Below are positions 43,129-51,363 of a stretch of 64,000 nt of DNA, piece by piece. The translations under genes and the position numbers were made by a program. The DNA is from Bin87 sp965203985 (GTDB lineage Bacteria; Chloroflexota; Dehalococcoidia; Lucifugimonadales; UBA3495), in assembly GCA_965203985.1 (NCBI GenBank), contig CBDBDS010000013.1:1054001-1118000 (forward strand), written 5' to 3'. The notes below the pieces were generated by a model that made no database searches, was not told where the DNA came from, and saw only the letters and a list, made by a program, of their open reading frames with translations. The stretch's first letter is position 1. Each line of letters begins with the position of its first letter.

Positions 43129-44284
43129 ACTCCGCGCGCAGGATCTCCGCCGCTTCCGTGATCGCCTGCATCTTCCTGGCAGCCATTTCGTGGGTGTTGA
43201 CGTTGCGTTCGGCGAAGGTGCCGAAGCCGCAATCGGGGTTGAGAAAGATCTTGTCGGGGTCAAAGTACTGCAGGAGCTCCTTGACCCGGCTGATAATTTG
43301 CTCTGGCGGCTCGATGTCGTCGGTGCGCGGGTTGACCACGCCGAAGCCGATTTCCTTCTCGTTACTGTATTCTTTGAACACCTCCATCTCGCCGGCGCGG
43401 GGAGTGGCGCACTCCAGCACCAGGCGGTCGATGTTCATCTGAACCAGGTAGGGAAGCATGGGGCCGTAGTTGCCGGTGAGCAGCACCTCTTCCTTGCGGC
43501 TCCAGTTGCCCCGACAGACGTGTACGCCCGTCTTGATGCCGTCGATGCCCTCCAGGGTCTCGTTCATCAGCCGCACCGCCATCTCCAGCTCGTCGGTGGG
43601 GTCGCGGCGGTTGGGCAAGGCGGCGCACATGAAAGTCTCGGTGGTCTCTTCGCCGAACACTACCTGGGAGAGTGTGGGTTCGTCCAACTGCACGAAGTCG
43701 CAGCCGTGGTCGCGCAGGGCGACGATTTCCTCGCGAAGGATCTCGACCACGTCCCTTGCCAGGTCGTCGGGAGTGGGATAGGCCCGGTCGGACAGGCCCT
43801 CGAACCAGCCGGAGCGAGTGAGCATGTAGGGGCCGGGGATGGGTACCATGATCTGCCGGTCGGTGTGCTCGCGCATGTAGGCCAGTTCGTCCAGGGCCAG
43901 CCCGTGCCGCTTGCTGATGGTGTCGATGACTATGGGGCTCTTGATGGCAAAGGAGGGGACGTCCAGGGCGCGCAGCACTTCTTCCATGCGGGCGCGGTCG
44001 GAGGAATAGTCCAGCAGTTCGGACACTTTCATCAGTTGCATGCCGTTGAGCTTGTCCACAGCGAAGGAGTAGAAGTTGTCCCGTCGCTGCTCGCCGTCGC
44101 TGATGATGTCGACGCCGGCCTCTTCCTGGGCGCGGATGCAGGCCAGCACCTCGTCATCGGCCAGCGCGCTGAACTCGTCATAGGTGATCTCGCCCGCTTC
44201 CTTGCGGCGCAGGGCGCGGATCAACTCGGTAGATCGGGGCCAGCTTCCGACCACGGTAACGGGGAATAGGGGTGCGTCCGGCAT
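43121..44284 (-). CDS. Cobalamin-independent methionine synthase (MetE C-terminal domain)-like protein
   Basis: 387 residues from the ATG at 44284 (GGAGGAAA upstream; the open frame starts earlier at 44326). Corresponds to a stand-alone MetE-type C-terminal barrel: FPVTVVGSWPRSTEL, GVDIISDGEQRRDNF, and candidate zinc ligands His and Cys in TGVHVCRGNW, Glu in LVLECATPRAG and Cys in NPDCGFGTFAERN. Such proteins transfer methyl groups to thiols, for example homocysteine or other acceptors. The natural methyl donor is unknown. It is the first gene before the DUF2283-like pair. Confidence 0.9.
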   Translation of the reverse strand: MPDAPLFPVTVVGSWPRSTELIRALRRKEAGEITYDEFSALADDEVLACIRAQEEAGVDIISDGEQRRDNFYSFAVDKLNGMQLMKVSELLDYSSDRARMEEVLRALDVPSFAIKSPIVIDTISKRHGLALDELAYMREHTDRQIMVPIPGPYMLTRSGWFEGLSDRAYPTPDDLARDVVEILREEIVALRDHGCDFVQLDEPTLSQVVFGEETTETFMCAALPNRRDPTDELEMAVRLMNETLEGIDGIKTGVHVCRGNWSRKEEVLLTGNYGPMLPYLVQMNIDRLVLECATPRAGEMEVFKEYSNEKEIGFGVVNPRTDDIEPPEQIISRVKELLQYFDPDKIFLNPDCGFGTFAERNVNTHEMAARKMQAITEAAEILRAEYA

Positions 44285-44490
44285 TTGGATTTCCTCCGGG
44301 GCTGGGACGGGTGGGGAGTCGCTCACGATAGCAGCGCGTTCGTATTCGCGGACGCTATCCTAACACGTTTAATCTACATCAAAATTCTTGCTGGGGACAA
44401 ATCAATGGCATTGGCATTAGGCCTTTGGAGCCGCGAGACAATGTTCCCGATGTACGCTGGGGCCATGATCGGCTGTCCCGGCACATCCCA

Positions 44491-44976
44491 TCAGCGGATT
44501 CGTTCCTGAAAGAGTAAGTAAGCAGCGAACGAACGCCGCTGGTTCAGGTCGGCCGACTCGAATGCATCGATAGACTGTCGAGTCTCGATGGCCAACTGCA
44601 AAACCTGAGATCTGGAGTAGGTTTCGCGGGAAGCATAATCAGCGCGGTGACGCATTGCCTGCAACCGGACAAAGAGCGCGGCCATTGCCTTGATTTCAGG
44701 CGGGAACCGTGACATAGCAGCCCGGTCATCACATCGTGTCCGCGCGCGCCCATGGTCAATGGCGCGGTAGGTGAGTTCCCAAGCGGGGTCGCTGTGCGCC
44801 TGCGGGCTGGAGCCTATGAGAGTATTGGCGTTGTTGTCGGCAAAGGCGTGAAAGACCGCGTAATAGATTGTGCTGACCGAACGGCGCAGCTCCGCCTGGC
44901 GCGGTCTTCCGGTTTGCGGCTGTACGGCTCCTTGCGCCAGGGCTTCAGCGACGACGATGAGGTCATGCCAATTCAT
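44491..44976 (-). CDS. HEPN-like protein (possible RNase toxin)
   Basis: 161 residues. The start MNWHDLIVVAEALAQG with STIYYAVFHAFADNNANTLIG is the usual HEPN helix pattern. The R-x5-H motif is Arg104-His110 in FVRLQAMRHRADY. HEPN proteins of this kind are metal-independent RNases in many toxin-antitoxin and abortive-infection systems. It overlaps its upstream partner gene (44963-45298) by 14 bp, so the two are coupled. A related, internally deleted copy is at 61058-61406. Confidence 0.75.
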   Translation of the reverse strand: MNWHDLIVVAEALAQGAVQPQTGRPRQAELRRSVSTIYYAVFHAFADNNANTLIGSSPQAHSDPAWELTYRAIDHGRARTRCDDRAAMSRFPPEIKAMAALFVRLQAMRHRADYASRETYSRSQVLQLAIETRQSIDAFESADLNQRRSFAAYLLFQERIR

Positions 44977-45298
44977 ACGTGTTGTCTTTGAGGAAGTCTT
45001 CCCACTCGGAACTATGCACCCATGAAGTTATAAGCATACCGGAGAACCCAATTGCAGCAATCTGAGGTTGGAGACGGTCCGGGAGGCCGACCGTCCAACC
45101 GGGGTCCAGATCGCTCTGGTTGCCGTCGAATACGATGTAGATTTCGAGGTATTCCGACCCATCGGGTTCGGTTTTGGGCGTCGGTACAATCGGGCCAAAG
45201 GAGAACTCGTCGTTGAAGCGTTCCTTCAAGTGCCGGCGGACGATGGCAGATACGCGATCGGCGGTAACGTCGTCAATAGTAGTCAAGGCGGGCATCAT
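44963..45298 (-). CDS. Small conserved partner protein, copy 1 (putative antitoxin)
   Basis: 111 residues. It shares a pattern with the proteins at 48422 and 61403: Phe-rich start (RFNDEFSFGPI), G-S-x-Y-L-x-I-x-I-V-F-D-G, D-L-x(P), LxxxLxxIG and a late aromatic segment. Not a family I can name. The gene overlaps the HEPN gene by 14 bp. Because relatives precede another HEPN gene and a mazF, an antitoxin role is the simplest inference. Confidence 0.65.
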   Translation of the reverse strand: MMPALTTIDDVTADRVSAIVRRHLKERFNDEFSFGPIVPTPKTEPDGSEYLEIYIVFDGNQSDLDPGWTVGLPDRLQPQIAAIGFSGMLITSWVHSSEWEDFLKDNTYELA

Positions 45299-45373
45299 GG
45301 CACCTCGGCTGTCGTTTAGCCAACACGCGCGGGGCGCGTGAGTGCCTACTGTATTGACGGCGTGAGCGTGTTG

Positions 45374-46147
45374 TCAATGCTGGCCGATGAACTCCAGCAC
45401 CAGCCCGTTCCACACCTGGGGACGCTCCCAGAAGCCAGCGTGTCCCGCCTCCGGCAGCGACACGAAGCGGCTGCCGGGGATGCGCTCGGCCTGCAACCGT
45501 ATCAGGGCCGGCGGGGACACCAGGTCGGCCTCGCCGGCCAGCGCCATCGTTGGCACGTTCATGGCGGCCAGCCGGGCGTAGGTGGTGGGCTCGCGCAGCG
45601 GCTGGGCCGGTAGCCGACCATAGGGTCGGCTGGCGTGTTCTATTTCCAGCCAACGGGCCGTGCCGTCGGGGTCGGTGCCCCGGTAAGACGGTCCCAGTTC
45701 GTAGAGTTCCACGGGCAGATTGCGGATTTCCGGCGGGCGGATGCGATCCTGAACTTCCAGGTACTCCGGGTCCTGGATGCCGGCGATGGTATTGGCGAAC
45801 ACCAGGCTCCGCACCCGCTCGGGATGGGCCAGGGCGTACCCGATAGCGGTGATCCCGCCGGCGGCAGTGCCGACCAGGTGGAACCGGTCCAGGTGCAGAT
45901 GCTCGACCAGTCCGTGCAGGTCCTCGTCCTGGTAGCCGGGTTGCAGGGCTTCGTCGGTATTGCGGGACTTTCCCCAGGTGCGCCGGTCGTAGGTGATGCA
46001 ACGGTAGCCGGCCAGAGTGAACGCGGGTATCTGGTAGATCCAACAATCGCAGGTGCCCGAGGCGGCATGGCAGAAGACCACCGGGATGCCGTCCCCTCCG
46101 GTGTCTTCGTACCAGAGGTCAACGCCGGGCAGGTTCACGTAGGGCAT
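45374..46147 (-). CDS. Alpha/beta hydrolase-fold protein lacking the nucleophile serine
   Basis: 257 residues from the ATG at 46147. The fold is clear (VVFCHAASG oxyanion loop, ITYDRRTWGKS, LAGEADLVSPP with the acid Asp, LPEAGHAGFWERP with the His). But the nucleophile elbow, normally G-x-S-x-G, is GTAAG at residues 93-97, so Ala95 replaces Ser. The protein may be catalytically inactive, use another chemistry, or be a sequence error (Ala GCC from Ser TCC needs one change). It is the last of three adjacent hydrolase genes. Confidence 0.85.
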   Translation of the reverse strand: MPYVNLPGVDLWYEDTGGDGIPVVFCHAASGTCDCWIYQIPAFTLAGYRCITYDRRTWGKSRNTDEALQPGYQDEDLHGLVEHLHLDRFHLVGTAAGGITAIGYALAHPERVRSLVFANTIAGIQDPEYLEVQDRIRPPEIRNLPVELYELGPSYRGTDPDGTARWLEIEHASRPYGRLPAQPLREPTTYARLAAMNVPTMALAGEADLVSPPALIRLQAERIPGSRFVSLPEAGHAGFWERPQVWNGLVLEFIGQH

Positions 46148-46151
46148 GTGG

Positions 46152-47069
46152 TTAGTCCTGCCAGTGGGGCGGGAGGCTGGGAGACGGCATTCCGAACTGT
46201 TTGGATAACCATTCCTCAGCGTAGCGGCCATCCCGGTAGCCCGAATGCTCTGCCTTGTGGACGGTAGTCTCGCCTCGAATGTCGCCGATCAAAGGTTGCA
46301 GGGCGGCCGCGTCCAGCGCGGAACCGTCGGCGCCGGCCATCAGCAGCGTCGACGCGCTGACCCTGGAACCGAACCAGCGGAGGTCGAAGTACGACAGCGT
46401 GCGATGCACGGCCTCCCGTCGTGTCGGGTGCAGGCGCAAGTAGTCGTTGATCTCCTCCAGCGGGTAGGCGCTGGTGCGCGGGGCAAGGTCCGCGGTGGCG
46501 TACAGCAGGGTCGGCGTGGACACCAGGTGCGTGACCAGTGGAGACAGGGCGGCGGTGGTCAGGGCCAGGTCGTTGCCGATGGCGGCGATGCGCGTGGAGT
46601 CGACCTCGGGAAGCCCGGCCAGGTATTGCAGCCCGCGCACGCAGTCGGCGACGATGCCGCGGTAGATATAGGTTGCTGGGTCGTCGATGCCATCGGTGAG
46701 TTGGCCGGGGAAAGCGGCGGCGTAGGGCTGGTCGGCCAGCCTTTGCCCGCGCACACAGATGGCGAAAGTGACGTGTTCCTTGCGTTGGCCGTTGGCCTGC
46801 CCCTGGGGCACGAGGTCGGTCACGCTGCCGTAGCGTGGAAGGTGATAACGCGCCGGGAAGGGGCCGTCGCCGTTGGGGATGCTGAGGTAGCCATACAGGC
46901 GGTACGGACCGATTGAGGTCAGCCGGACGCCGTAGGCGGTGGCGAAATCGGTGGAGCGCAGTGGAAGTTCCTGCACCTCCGGCGCGGCCGGGAACCGGGC
47001 CAGTTCCGCCAGCGCGTCGTGCCAGTAGGCGTCGAAATCGTGCGGCTTGCCGCCGCTCAGCGTGGTCAT
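46152..47069 (-). CDS. Acetyl-xylan-esterase-like hydrolase with Asp at the nucleophile position
   Basis: 305 residues similar to the AXE1-type esterase at 47083 (shared helical blocks YRGIVADCVRGLQYLAGLPEVDSTRIAAIG and LEEINDYLRLHPTRREAVHRTLSYFDL). The nucleophile elbow is GNDLA (residues 165-169) instead of GHSQGG, giving Asp167. Some alpha/beta hydrolases (dehalogenases, epoxide hydrolases) do use Asp nucleophiles, so loss of function is not certain. The motif is degenerate at the last Gly as well. Likely a diverged duplicate of the 47083 gene, 13 bp away. Confidence 0.85.
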   Translation of the reverse strand: MTTLSGGKPHDFDAYWHDALAELARFPAAPEVQELPLRSTDFATAYGVRLTSIGPYRLYGYLSIPNGDGPFPARYHLPRYGSVTDLVPQGQANGQRKEHVTFAICVRGQRLADQPYAAAFPGQLTDGIDDPATYIYRGIVADCVRGLQYLAGLPEVDSTRIAAIGNDLALTTAALSPLVTHLVSTPTLLYATADLAPRTSAYPLEEINDYLRLHPTRREAVHRTLSYFDLRWFGSRVSASTLLMAGADGSALDAAALQPLIGDIRGETTVHKAEHSGYRDGRYAEEWLSKQFGMPSPSLPPHWQD

Positions 47070-47082
47070 GCGGTCATACCTT

Positions 47083-48009
47083 TCAGTCGTGCAGGTGCGT
47101 GGCCATGAAGGCGTCCACTACCGCGGCGTGCTCGTGGTTGTTGGCGTCGTGGCCGTGCCCGTCGTAGGCGTACATCTTCTTGTCGGCGCTGGAAATGGCG
47201 TCGAACATGGCAAAGCCAGTTTCCGGCGGGCAGGTGCTGTCCTGCAGCCCCACGCTGACGATGATGGGACACGTGATCCGGTGGGCCAGGTTGATTCCGT
47301 CGAAGTAGGCCAGCGTGTTTTCCACTTGCTCCCGACTGTCCGGGTAGAGGCGCAGGTAATCGGCGATCTCCTGGTAGGGATAGGCGTCGGTTAACTCGAT
47401 GGAGTCCATGTAGCCGCAGAGGTAGGGCGCGCCGGCGGCGGCCGCCTTGATTTCAGGGCGTAATGCCGCCGTGGACACGGTGAGTCCGCCGCCCTGGCTG
47501 TGTCCGGTCACGCCGATACGGTCGCCGTTGACCTCGCTCCGGGTCAGCAGGAAATCCACGGCGCGGCAGGCGTCCATGTAGAAGCCGCGGTAGGAGTAGG
47601 TGTTGCGGTCAACCATGCCGTAGGTGAGCAGGCCCGGGTAGCCGGGGTTGAACTGGCGGTTGCTGCGCAGCTTGCCCCGGGGCGCGACGCTGAAGGCAGC
47701 ATACCCTCGGGCGGCCCAATTCTTGGGAACCGGTGGTTCCATGTTGTACCCGGGCACCTGGATCAGGCCGGGCAACTTGCCCTCGGGCTGGCGAGGCACG
47801 GCGTACCAGCCGGCGATGCGCACGTGGTCGAGGCTGGTGTAGAAGACCTCGTACACGTCGATGTGCGCCGTGGACCGCAGGGGGTCGTAGACCACCTCCG
47901 GCTCCAGCGGGATCCTGGCGGTTTCGTCCAGCACGTCGTCCCAAAACTGGTCGATGTCGTCCGGCTTGCGGACGATGCTGACGTACTGGTCGGCGGGTAC
48001 CCGGGGCAT
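47083..48009 (-). CDS. Acetyl-xylan-esterase/cephalosporin-C-deacetylase-like hydrolase
   Basis: 308 residues. Intact triad: Ser in GVTGHSQGGGLTVSTAALRPEIKAA, Asp in VSVGLQDSTCPPETGF and His near YDGHGHDANNHEH. It belongs to the AXE1/CAH family that deacetylates sugar polymers or other esters, usually in the cytoplasm of bacteria. It is the only one of the three adjacent hydrolases with a complete triad. It lies 77 bp after MazF. Confidence 0.9.
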   Translation of the reverse strand: MPRVPADQYVSIVRKPDDIDQFWDDVLDETARIPLEPEVVYDPLRSTAHIDVYEVFYTSLDHVRIAGWYAVPRQPEGKLPGLIQVPGYNMEPPVPKNWAARGYAAFSVAPRGKLRSNRQFNPGYPGLLTYGMVDRNTYSYRGFYMDACRAVDFLLTRSEVNGDRIGVTGHSQGGGLTVSTAALRPEIKAAAAGAPYLCGYMDSIELTDAYPYQEIADYLRLYPDSREQVENTLAYFDGINLAHRITCPIIVSVGLQDSTCPPETGFAMFDAISSADKKMYAYDGHGHDANNHEHAAVVDAFMATHLHD

Positions 48010-48086
48010 ATTACCCTCCGGTTTTTGCGCTGTGCTTTGCTTACCCGGAAACGCTGCGTTTGTCCAGGCAGTTTGGCATCGTTAGT

Positions 48087-48437
48087 TTACTGGTACATTA
48101 GGCGGAAGATGTGCTCCAGCACGTCCGCCAGTTCATCGTCGGACATGACGCCGATCAGGTCTCCCATCCTCTGTGCGGATAACGTTCGGATGTGCTCGGT
48201 CAAAACCCACGATGGAGTGATGGGCATCTCAACCGACCGGATTTGAACGGCAGTCGCACGAGTGCGGTTAGATTCGGAGGAGCCTATCAGCGCTACGATG
48301 ACCAATTGTGACGCTGTATTGAAACGGTCGTTGCTCAATATGAGGGCGGGACGCCGATTGCCTTGTTCGTGGCCCACTACTTGGCCGGCAGGTTCGATGT
48401 TCACCCATCTTATCTCGCCTCTCAGTAGCTGGGCCAC
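48087..48437 (-). CDS. mazF: MazF/PemK-type mRNA interferase
   Basis: 116 residues from the GTG at 48437. Motifs RGEIRWVNIEPAGQVVGHEQGNRRPALILSNDRFN and VLTEHIRTLSAQRMGDLIGVMSDDELADV match MazF toxins, which cleave mRNA at short sequences. It overlaps by 16 bp an upstream small protein (48422-48865) that would be its antitoxin. The partner is unlike ordinary MazE over its first 100 residues. The pair lies directly after the UGSC gene end. Confidence 0.93.
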   Translation of the reverse strand: MAQLLRGEIRWVNIEPAGQVVGHEQGNRRPALILSNDRFNTASQLVIVALIGSSESNRTRATAVQIRSVEMPITPSWVLTEHIRTLSAQRMGDLIGVMSDDELADVLEHIFRLMYQ

Positions 48438-48865
48438 GTTTGGGCTTCCTCAGCCAAACCGGCTTCCGCAAGTGCGATCCCTTCCTCGACCTGCTCTGGG
48501 GTCAACGACCAATCGGGCGTTGGCGCTTCACTGAACTTGCGCCTCATTACCTCAAAAGCGGCGCTGCTGTTGATTCTGCTCTCCCAATCCGCTTTGCCAA
48601 AGAACGAAGTGTGAGGGACGTGCTTGATCCCCAGGTCAACCAGTTGAGGGAGCAGGCGCGCTATCAGTCCGCTGGTCCACTTGGAGTCCAGTTTGCCCTG
48701 GTCGCCGTCGAACACGATGCGGATGTGCAGATAAGGATCTCCGTACTGGTCGATCTCCTGTTGGATGTCGATGGGGCCGAATTCAATCTCCCCTTTGAAT
48801 CTGCCAGTCAGGTCCTCATATACCATCTTGACGATGGTGTCATGCACATCCTGGGTTATCATCAT
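48422..48865 (-). CDS. Small conserved partner protein, copy 2, fused to a C-terminal extension (putative MazF antitoxin)
   Basis: 147 residues from the ATG at 48865 (GGAGAGG upstream). The first 100 residues match the partner family of 44963 and 61403 (FKGEIEFGPID, PYLHIRIVFDGDQGKLD, LVDLGIKHVPHTSFFG). The extra tail (FSEAPTPDWSLTPEQVEEGIALAEAGL) is acidic and helical, as antitoxin toxin-binding tails often are. It overlaps mazF by 16 bp. The starting region is only 12 bp after the UGSC gene end, so expression may come partly from that transcript. Confidence 0.7.
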   Translation of the reverse strand: MMITQDVHDTIVKMVYEDLTGRFKGEIEFGPIDIQQEIDQYGDPYLHIRIVFDGDQGKLDSKWTSGLIARLLPQLVDLGIKHVPHTSFFGKADWESRINSSAAFEVMRRKFSEAPTPDWSLTPEQVEEGIALAEAGLAEEAQTWPSY

Positions 48866-48877
48866 GGCGGCCTCTCC

Positions 48878-50599
48878 TTACACGTCCTCCACGGGCATGG
48901 TGGCGATGCCATAGGTGCCGTAGAAGAAGTTGGCGTAGTGGGTGGACCCGCCGGTGACGAACAGCAGGTACTGTTCGGGGTCTTCCAGCGCCGGTATGGT
49001 GGCATCGGGGTCGTCGGCGAGGCGCTGGAGTTCCGGATAGCGGAGCCACTTGCCGTTGGCGTCGGCGGGCATGCCGGCCGGGCCGATGGCGTCCCGCAAG
49101 GAGGCGCGGCAATGCTCGTGCAGCCACTCCTGGGTGGCGCGCTTGCTGAAGCCGGCTTCCTGCAGTATCACCGCGCGGGAGGGGCTGAGCATGATGGGAT
49201 GGTAGGGACTCTGGTACTCAACCCGCTGGTTGGTGTGGCCCACCTGGGCGGATTGGCGACCCTTGATCCAGCTGCCACCGCCGGCGTGGCGGTAGAACAT
49301 CATGGAGGCGATGTTGTTCAGCGTGTCCTCGTGGTTCCGGGAGCCGGCGTCGAGGATGTCGGTGGGACCGGTGACGGTGATCACGGTGACCGCGCTTTCG
49401 TCGGCGCGGAACCCCTTGTCCACGTGGTAGGGCTGCCAGGGGCTGACCTCTTCGTTCTCGGCGATGCACATGCCGAACTTGGTGGGCAGGCCGATGAAGT
49501 TGGGGTCGCCGGCGCCGGCCTTGCAGTATCCGATGTTAATCAGGCAGAGGCGCAGCGCCCGGCCGATGGCAGTGTTGGCCTTGTTGACCACGCCGGGACC
49601 CATTGCTGAAGTTCCGTAGTTGATGCCGGCCTTGTTGGCGATGGGGCCGTTGACCAGGATCAGCGGCGCCTCGGTATGGCCGGACACCTGCATGTCCCGG
49701 TGGTTCATCTCGGGCTGGGCAATGCACTCGAGGGCGGCCAGCAGGATGGGGAACTGCGCCGGCTGGCAGCCGGCCATCACGGCGTTGATGGCGACCTTTT
49801 CCACGGTGGCCAGGCCAAAGCCAGGTTCCATGACCATGACCACGTCCTGCGGGTCGCGGCGCGTGCCCTTGAGCATGGCTTCCACGGCCGCGGGAGTGGG
49901 CGGAACGATGGGCATCCCGTCGCTCCAGTCGCGCTCTTCCATGAAACGGTTAACCGCGTCCAGGCCCAGGGGGGTGTCGTCCAGTTCCACGGTGAACACG
50001 TCGGTCTCGCTGTGGCCGTTGGCGGCGCCGGAAAGGTCGGCGGATGCGGACATCCGTGTCAGACCGAGAATGATGTTTTCGATCTGCTCATCCACCATCC
50101 TGTGGATGTAGTCGGGCTGCTGGCCGGTGCAGGCGTGGGGGATGGTGACGAACGCGGTGGCGGGCTGGCCCCAGCCGTCAACGCAGGACTGCCAGGCCCG
50201 GGCGAAACTGCGCGCGGCGATGCCCACCGAGGGCACGCCGGCCTTTTCCATGGCAACCATGTCGTGGGCAAGCCACGACGTGCAGCCCCCTCAATGGGCG
50301 GCGGCGCCCACCATGGCATCCACTTCGACGGCGATGCGGCCGGCTTCATCATCGTCGATATGCACGCCTCGGCTCAATGCCGGGCGGCCGTCGCGCAAGT
50401 TGCCGCCGTAGCTTTCGAATCTGACGTTGCTGAAACGGCGACTGAGATGCTCGGCGACACGGTTGACGGCCACGTCGGCCCCGCCGGTCATGTTGTTGTA
50501 GAGGCCAATGGTTTTGCCTTCCAGGGTGTCCAGGCGAGCGGCCGGAGGGACCTTGAAATCGACGCGTGACGCGGCTGGGGACATGATCTGCAACTGCAT
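48878..50599 (-). CDS. UGSC-type putative selenoprotein with in-frame UGA (Sec103)
   Basis: One 573-residue frame from the ATG at 50599 (GGAGGA upstream) to 48878, interrupted only by TGA at 50291-50293 (residue 103). Both sides are in the same frame and the sequence reads AAAH-U-GGCTSW, matching the U-G-(S/G)-C type motif of a family I recall as UGSC (seleno)proteins. A 7-bp hairpin begins 11 nt after the TGA, a position suited to a bacterial SECIS. The C-terminal two-thirds is a second domain (TVEKVAINAVMAGCQPAQFPILLAALECI; ILVNGPIANKAGINYG). Selenium insertion also needs SelA/B/C elsewhere. Frameshift or nonsense decay is the alternative. Confidence 0.75.
50261..50279 (-). promoter_or_regulatory. 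Hairpin downstream of the in-frame TGA (candidate SECIS)
   Basis: Perfect arms GTCGTGG (50279-50273) and CCACGAC (50267-50261) around CTTGC, reading on the minus strand 11 nt after the TGA. Opening the top pair gives a loop starting with G, as bacterial SECIS elements prefer. Not a proof, since similar stems are common in GC-rich DNA. Confidence 0.5.
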
Positions 50600-50944
50600 G
50601 GTGATTCTCCTCCGATTCGGAGCTTGGAACACGTGCGGGATGGTCGCAGTCTATTTGTCGATGCCGGTTACGTCAACGCGCAGAGTCAGCAGGGAAAGTG
50701 CGCATGGCGGAGCAGGCAGGAAGAGCGTGGAAGCGCGGGGCGGACCGCCCATTCAGGCAGGGATAATGTTGCGAACGCAGGCCACCGGGCCAGACATATG
50801 TGCGCCAAAGGGGCTACGACAAGGGTACACAAAATCCGATTCGATGATACAATTCACCGGAAACCGGCACGAGCCATTGGCGTCCGAAATTTCGCGCTCG
50901 CCAGTGCGTCCAATAACTGCCAGCGCAATCCAGGAGATAGCATC
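50600..50944. other. Divergent intergenic region between UGSC and STAS genes
   Basis: About 345 bp without a supported gene. It must hold the minus-strand promoter of the UGSC gene and the plus-strand promoter of the signalling operon. I see no clear consensus promoter or repeat. An open frame from 50624 joins the STAS gene, but its ribosome site supports the start at 50945. Confidence 0.5.
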
Positions 50945-51283
50945 ATGGCAATCGATTTCCAGAGGAATCAGGGCACTTTGATCATTGAGGCTGCCGAACG
51001 CGTCGACAGTACCAACGCGCAGCGCTTCCTCGAAGATCTGGATGCAGCCATCGAACCCACGGACCAGGTAGTGATCCTCGACATGGAGAAACTCACCTAC
51101 ATAAGCAGTGCGGGCCTCCGTGTGGTTCTGCAGACGGCCAAGACCCTTCAGCGACAAAACTCCGGCTTCGCGCTGTGCGCGCTTTCAGGGACCGTGCGCG
51201 AAGTCTTCGAAATCAGCGGTTTCGACCAGGTAATAGCTATCCATCCGTCGCAAGATGAGGCCATCGCCGCGCTGAAAGGGTAG
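50945..51283 (+). CDS. STAS-domain anti-sigma-factor antagonist
   Basis: 112 residues from the ATG at 50945 (AGGAG 8-9 bp upstream). Core LEDLDAAIEPTDQVVILDMEKLTYISSAGLRVVLQTAKTLQ with the phosphorylatable Ser (Ser54/55) in YISSAGLR. Dephosphorylated STAS proteins bind their HATPase partner and release a sigma factor or other target. It begins a five-gene operon with a PP2C phosphatase, a HATPase kinase, a binding lipoprotein and a sensor kinase. All three canonical partner-switch components are here. Confidence 0.93.
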   Translation: MAIDFQRNQGTLIIEAAERVDSTNAQRFLEDLDAAIEPTDQVVILDMEKLTYISSAGLRVVLQTAKTLQRQNSGFALCALSGTVREVFEISGFDQVIAIHPSQDEAIAALKG

Positions 51284-51363
51284 ACCGTTATTACGGGTAA
51301 CCGGCTTCGCGAGGCTGACTCATGGTGATCGGGCGCCTCAGGCCGCCCGTCAGGGACGGAAAC

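Noticed and set aside
43190..44269. 359-codon plus-strand frame over the MetE-like gene
   Set aside because: Antisense shadow; the minus-strand MetE-type motifs and zinc ligands are clear.
48440..49609. 389-codon plus-strand frame over the partner protein and UGSC genes
   Set aside because: Antisense shadow without a domain, spanning two genes with strong family evidence.
50624..50944. Upstream extension of the STAS frame from 50624
   Set aside because: The ribosome site AGGAG sits just before 50945, and the STAS fold starts there; the extension has no features.
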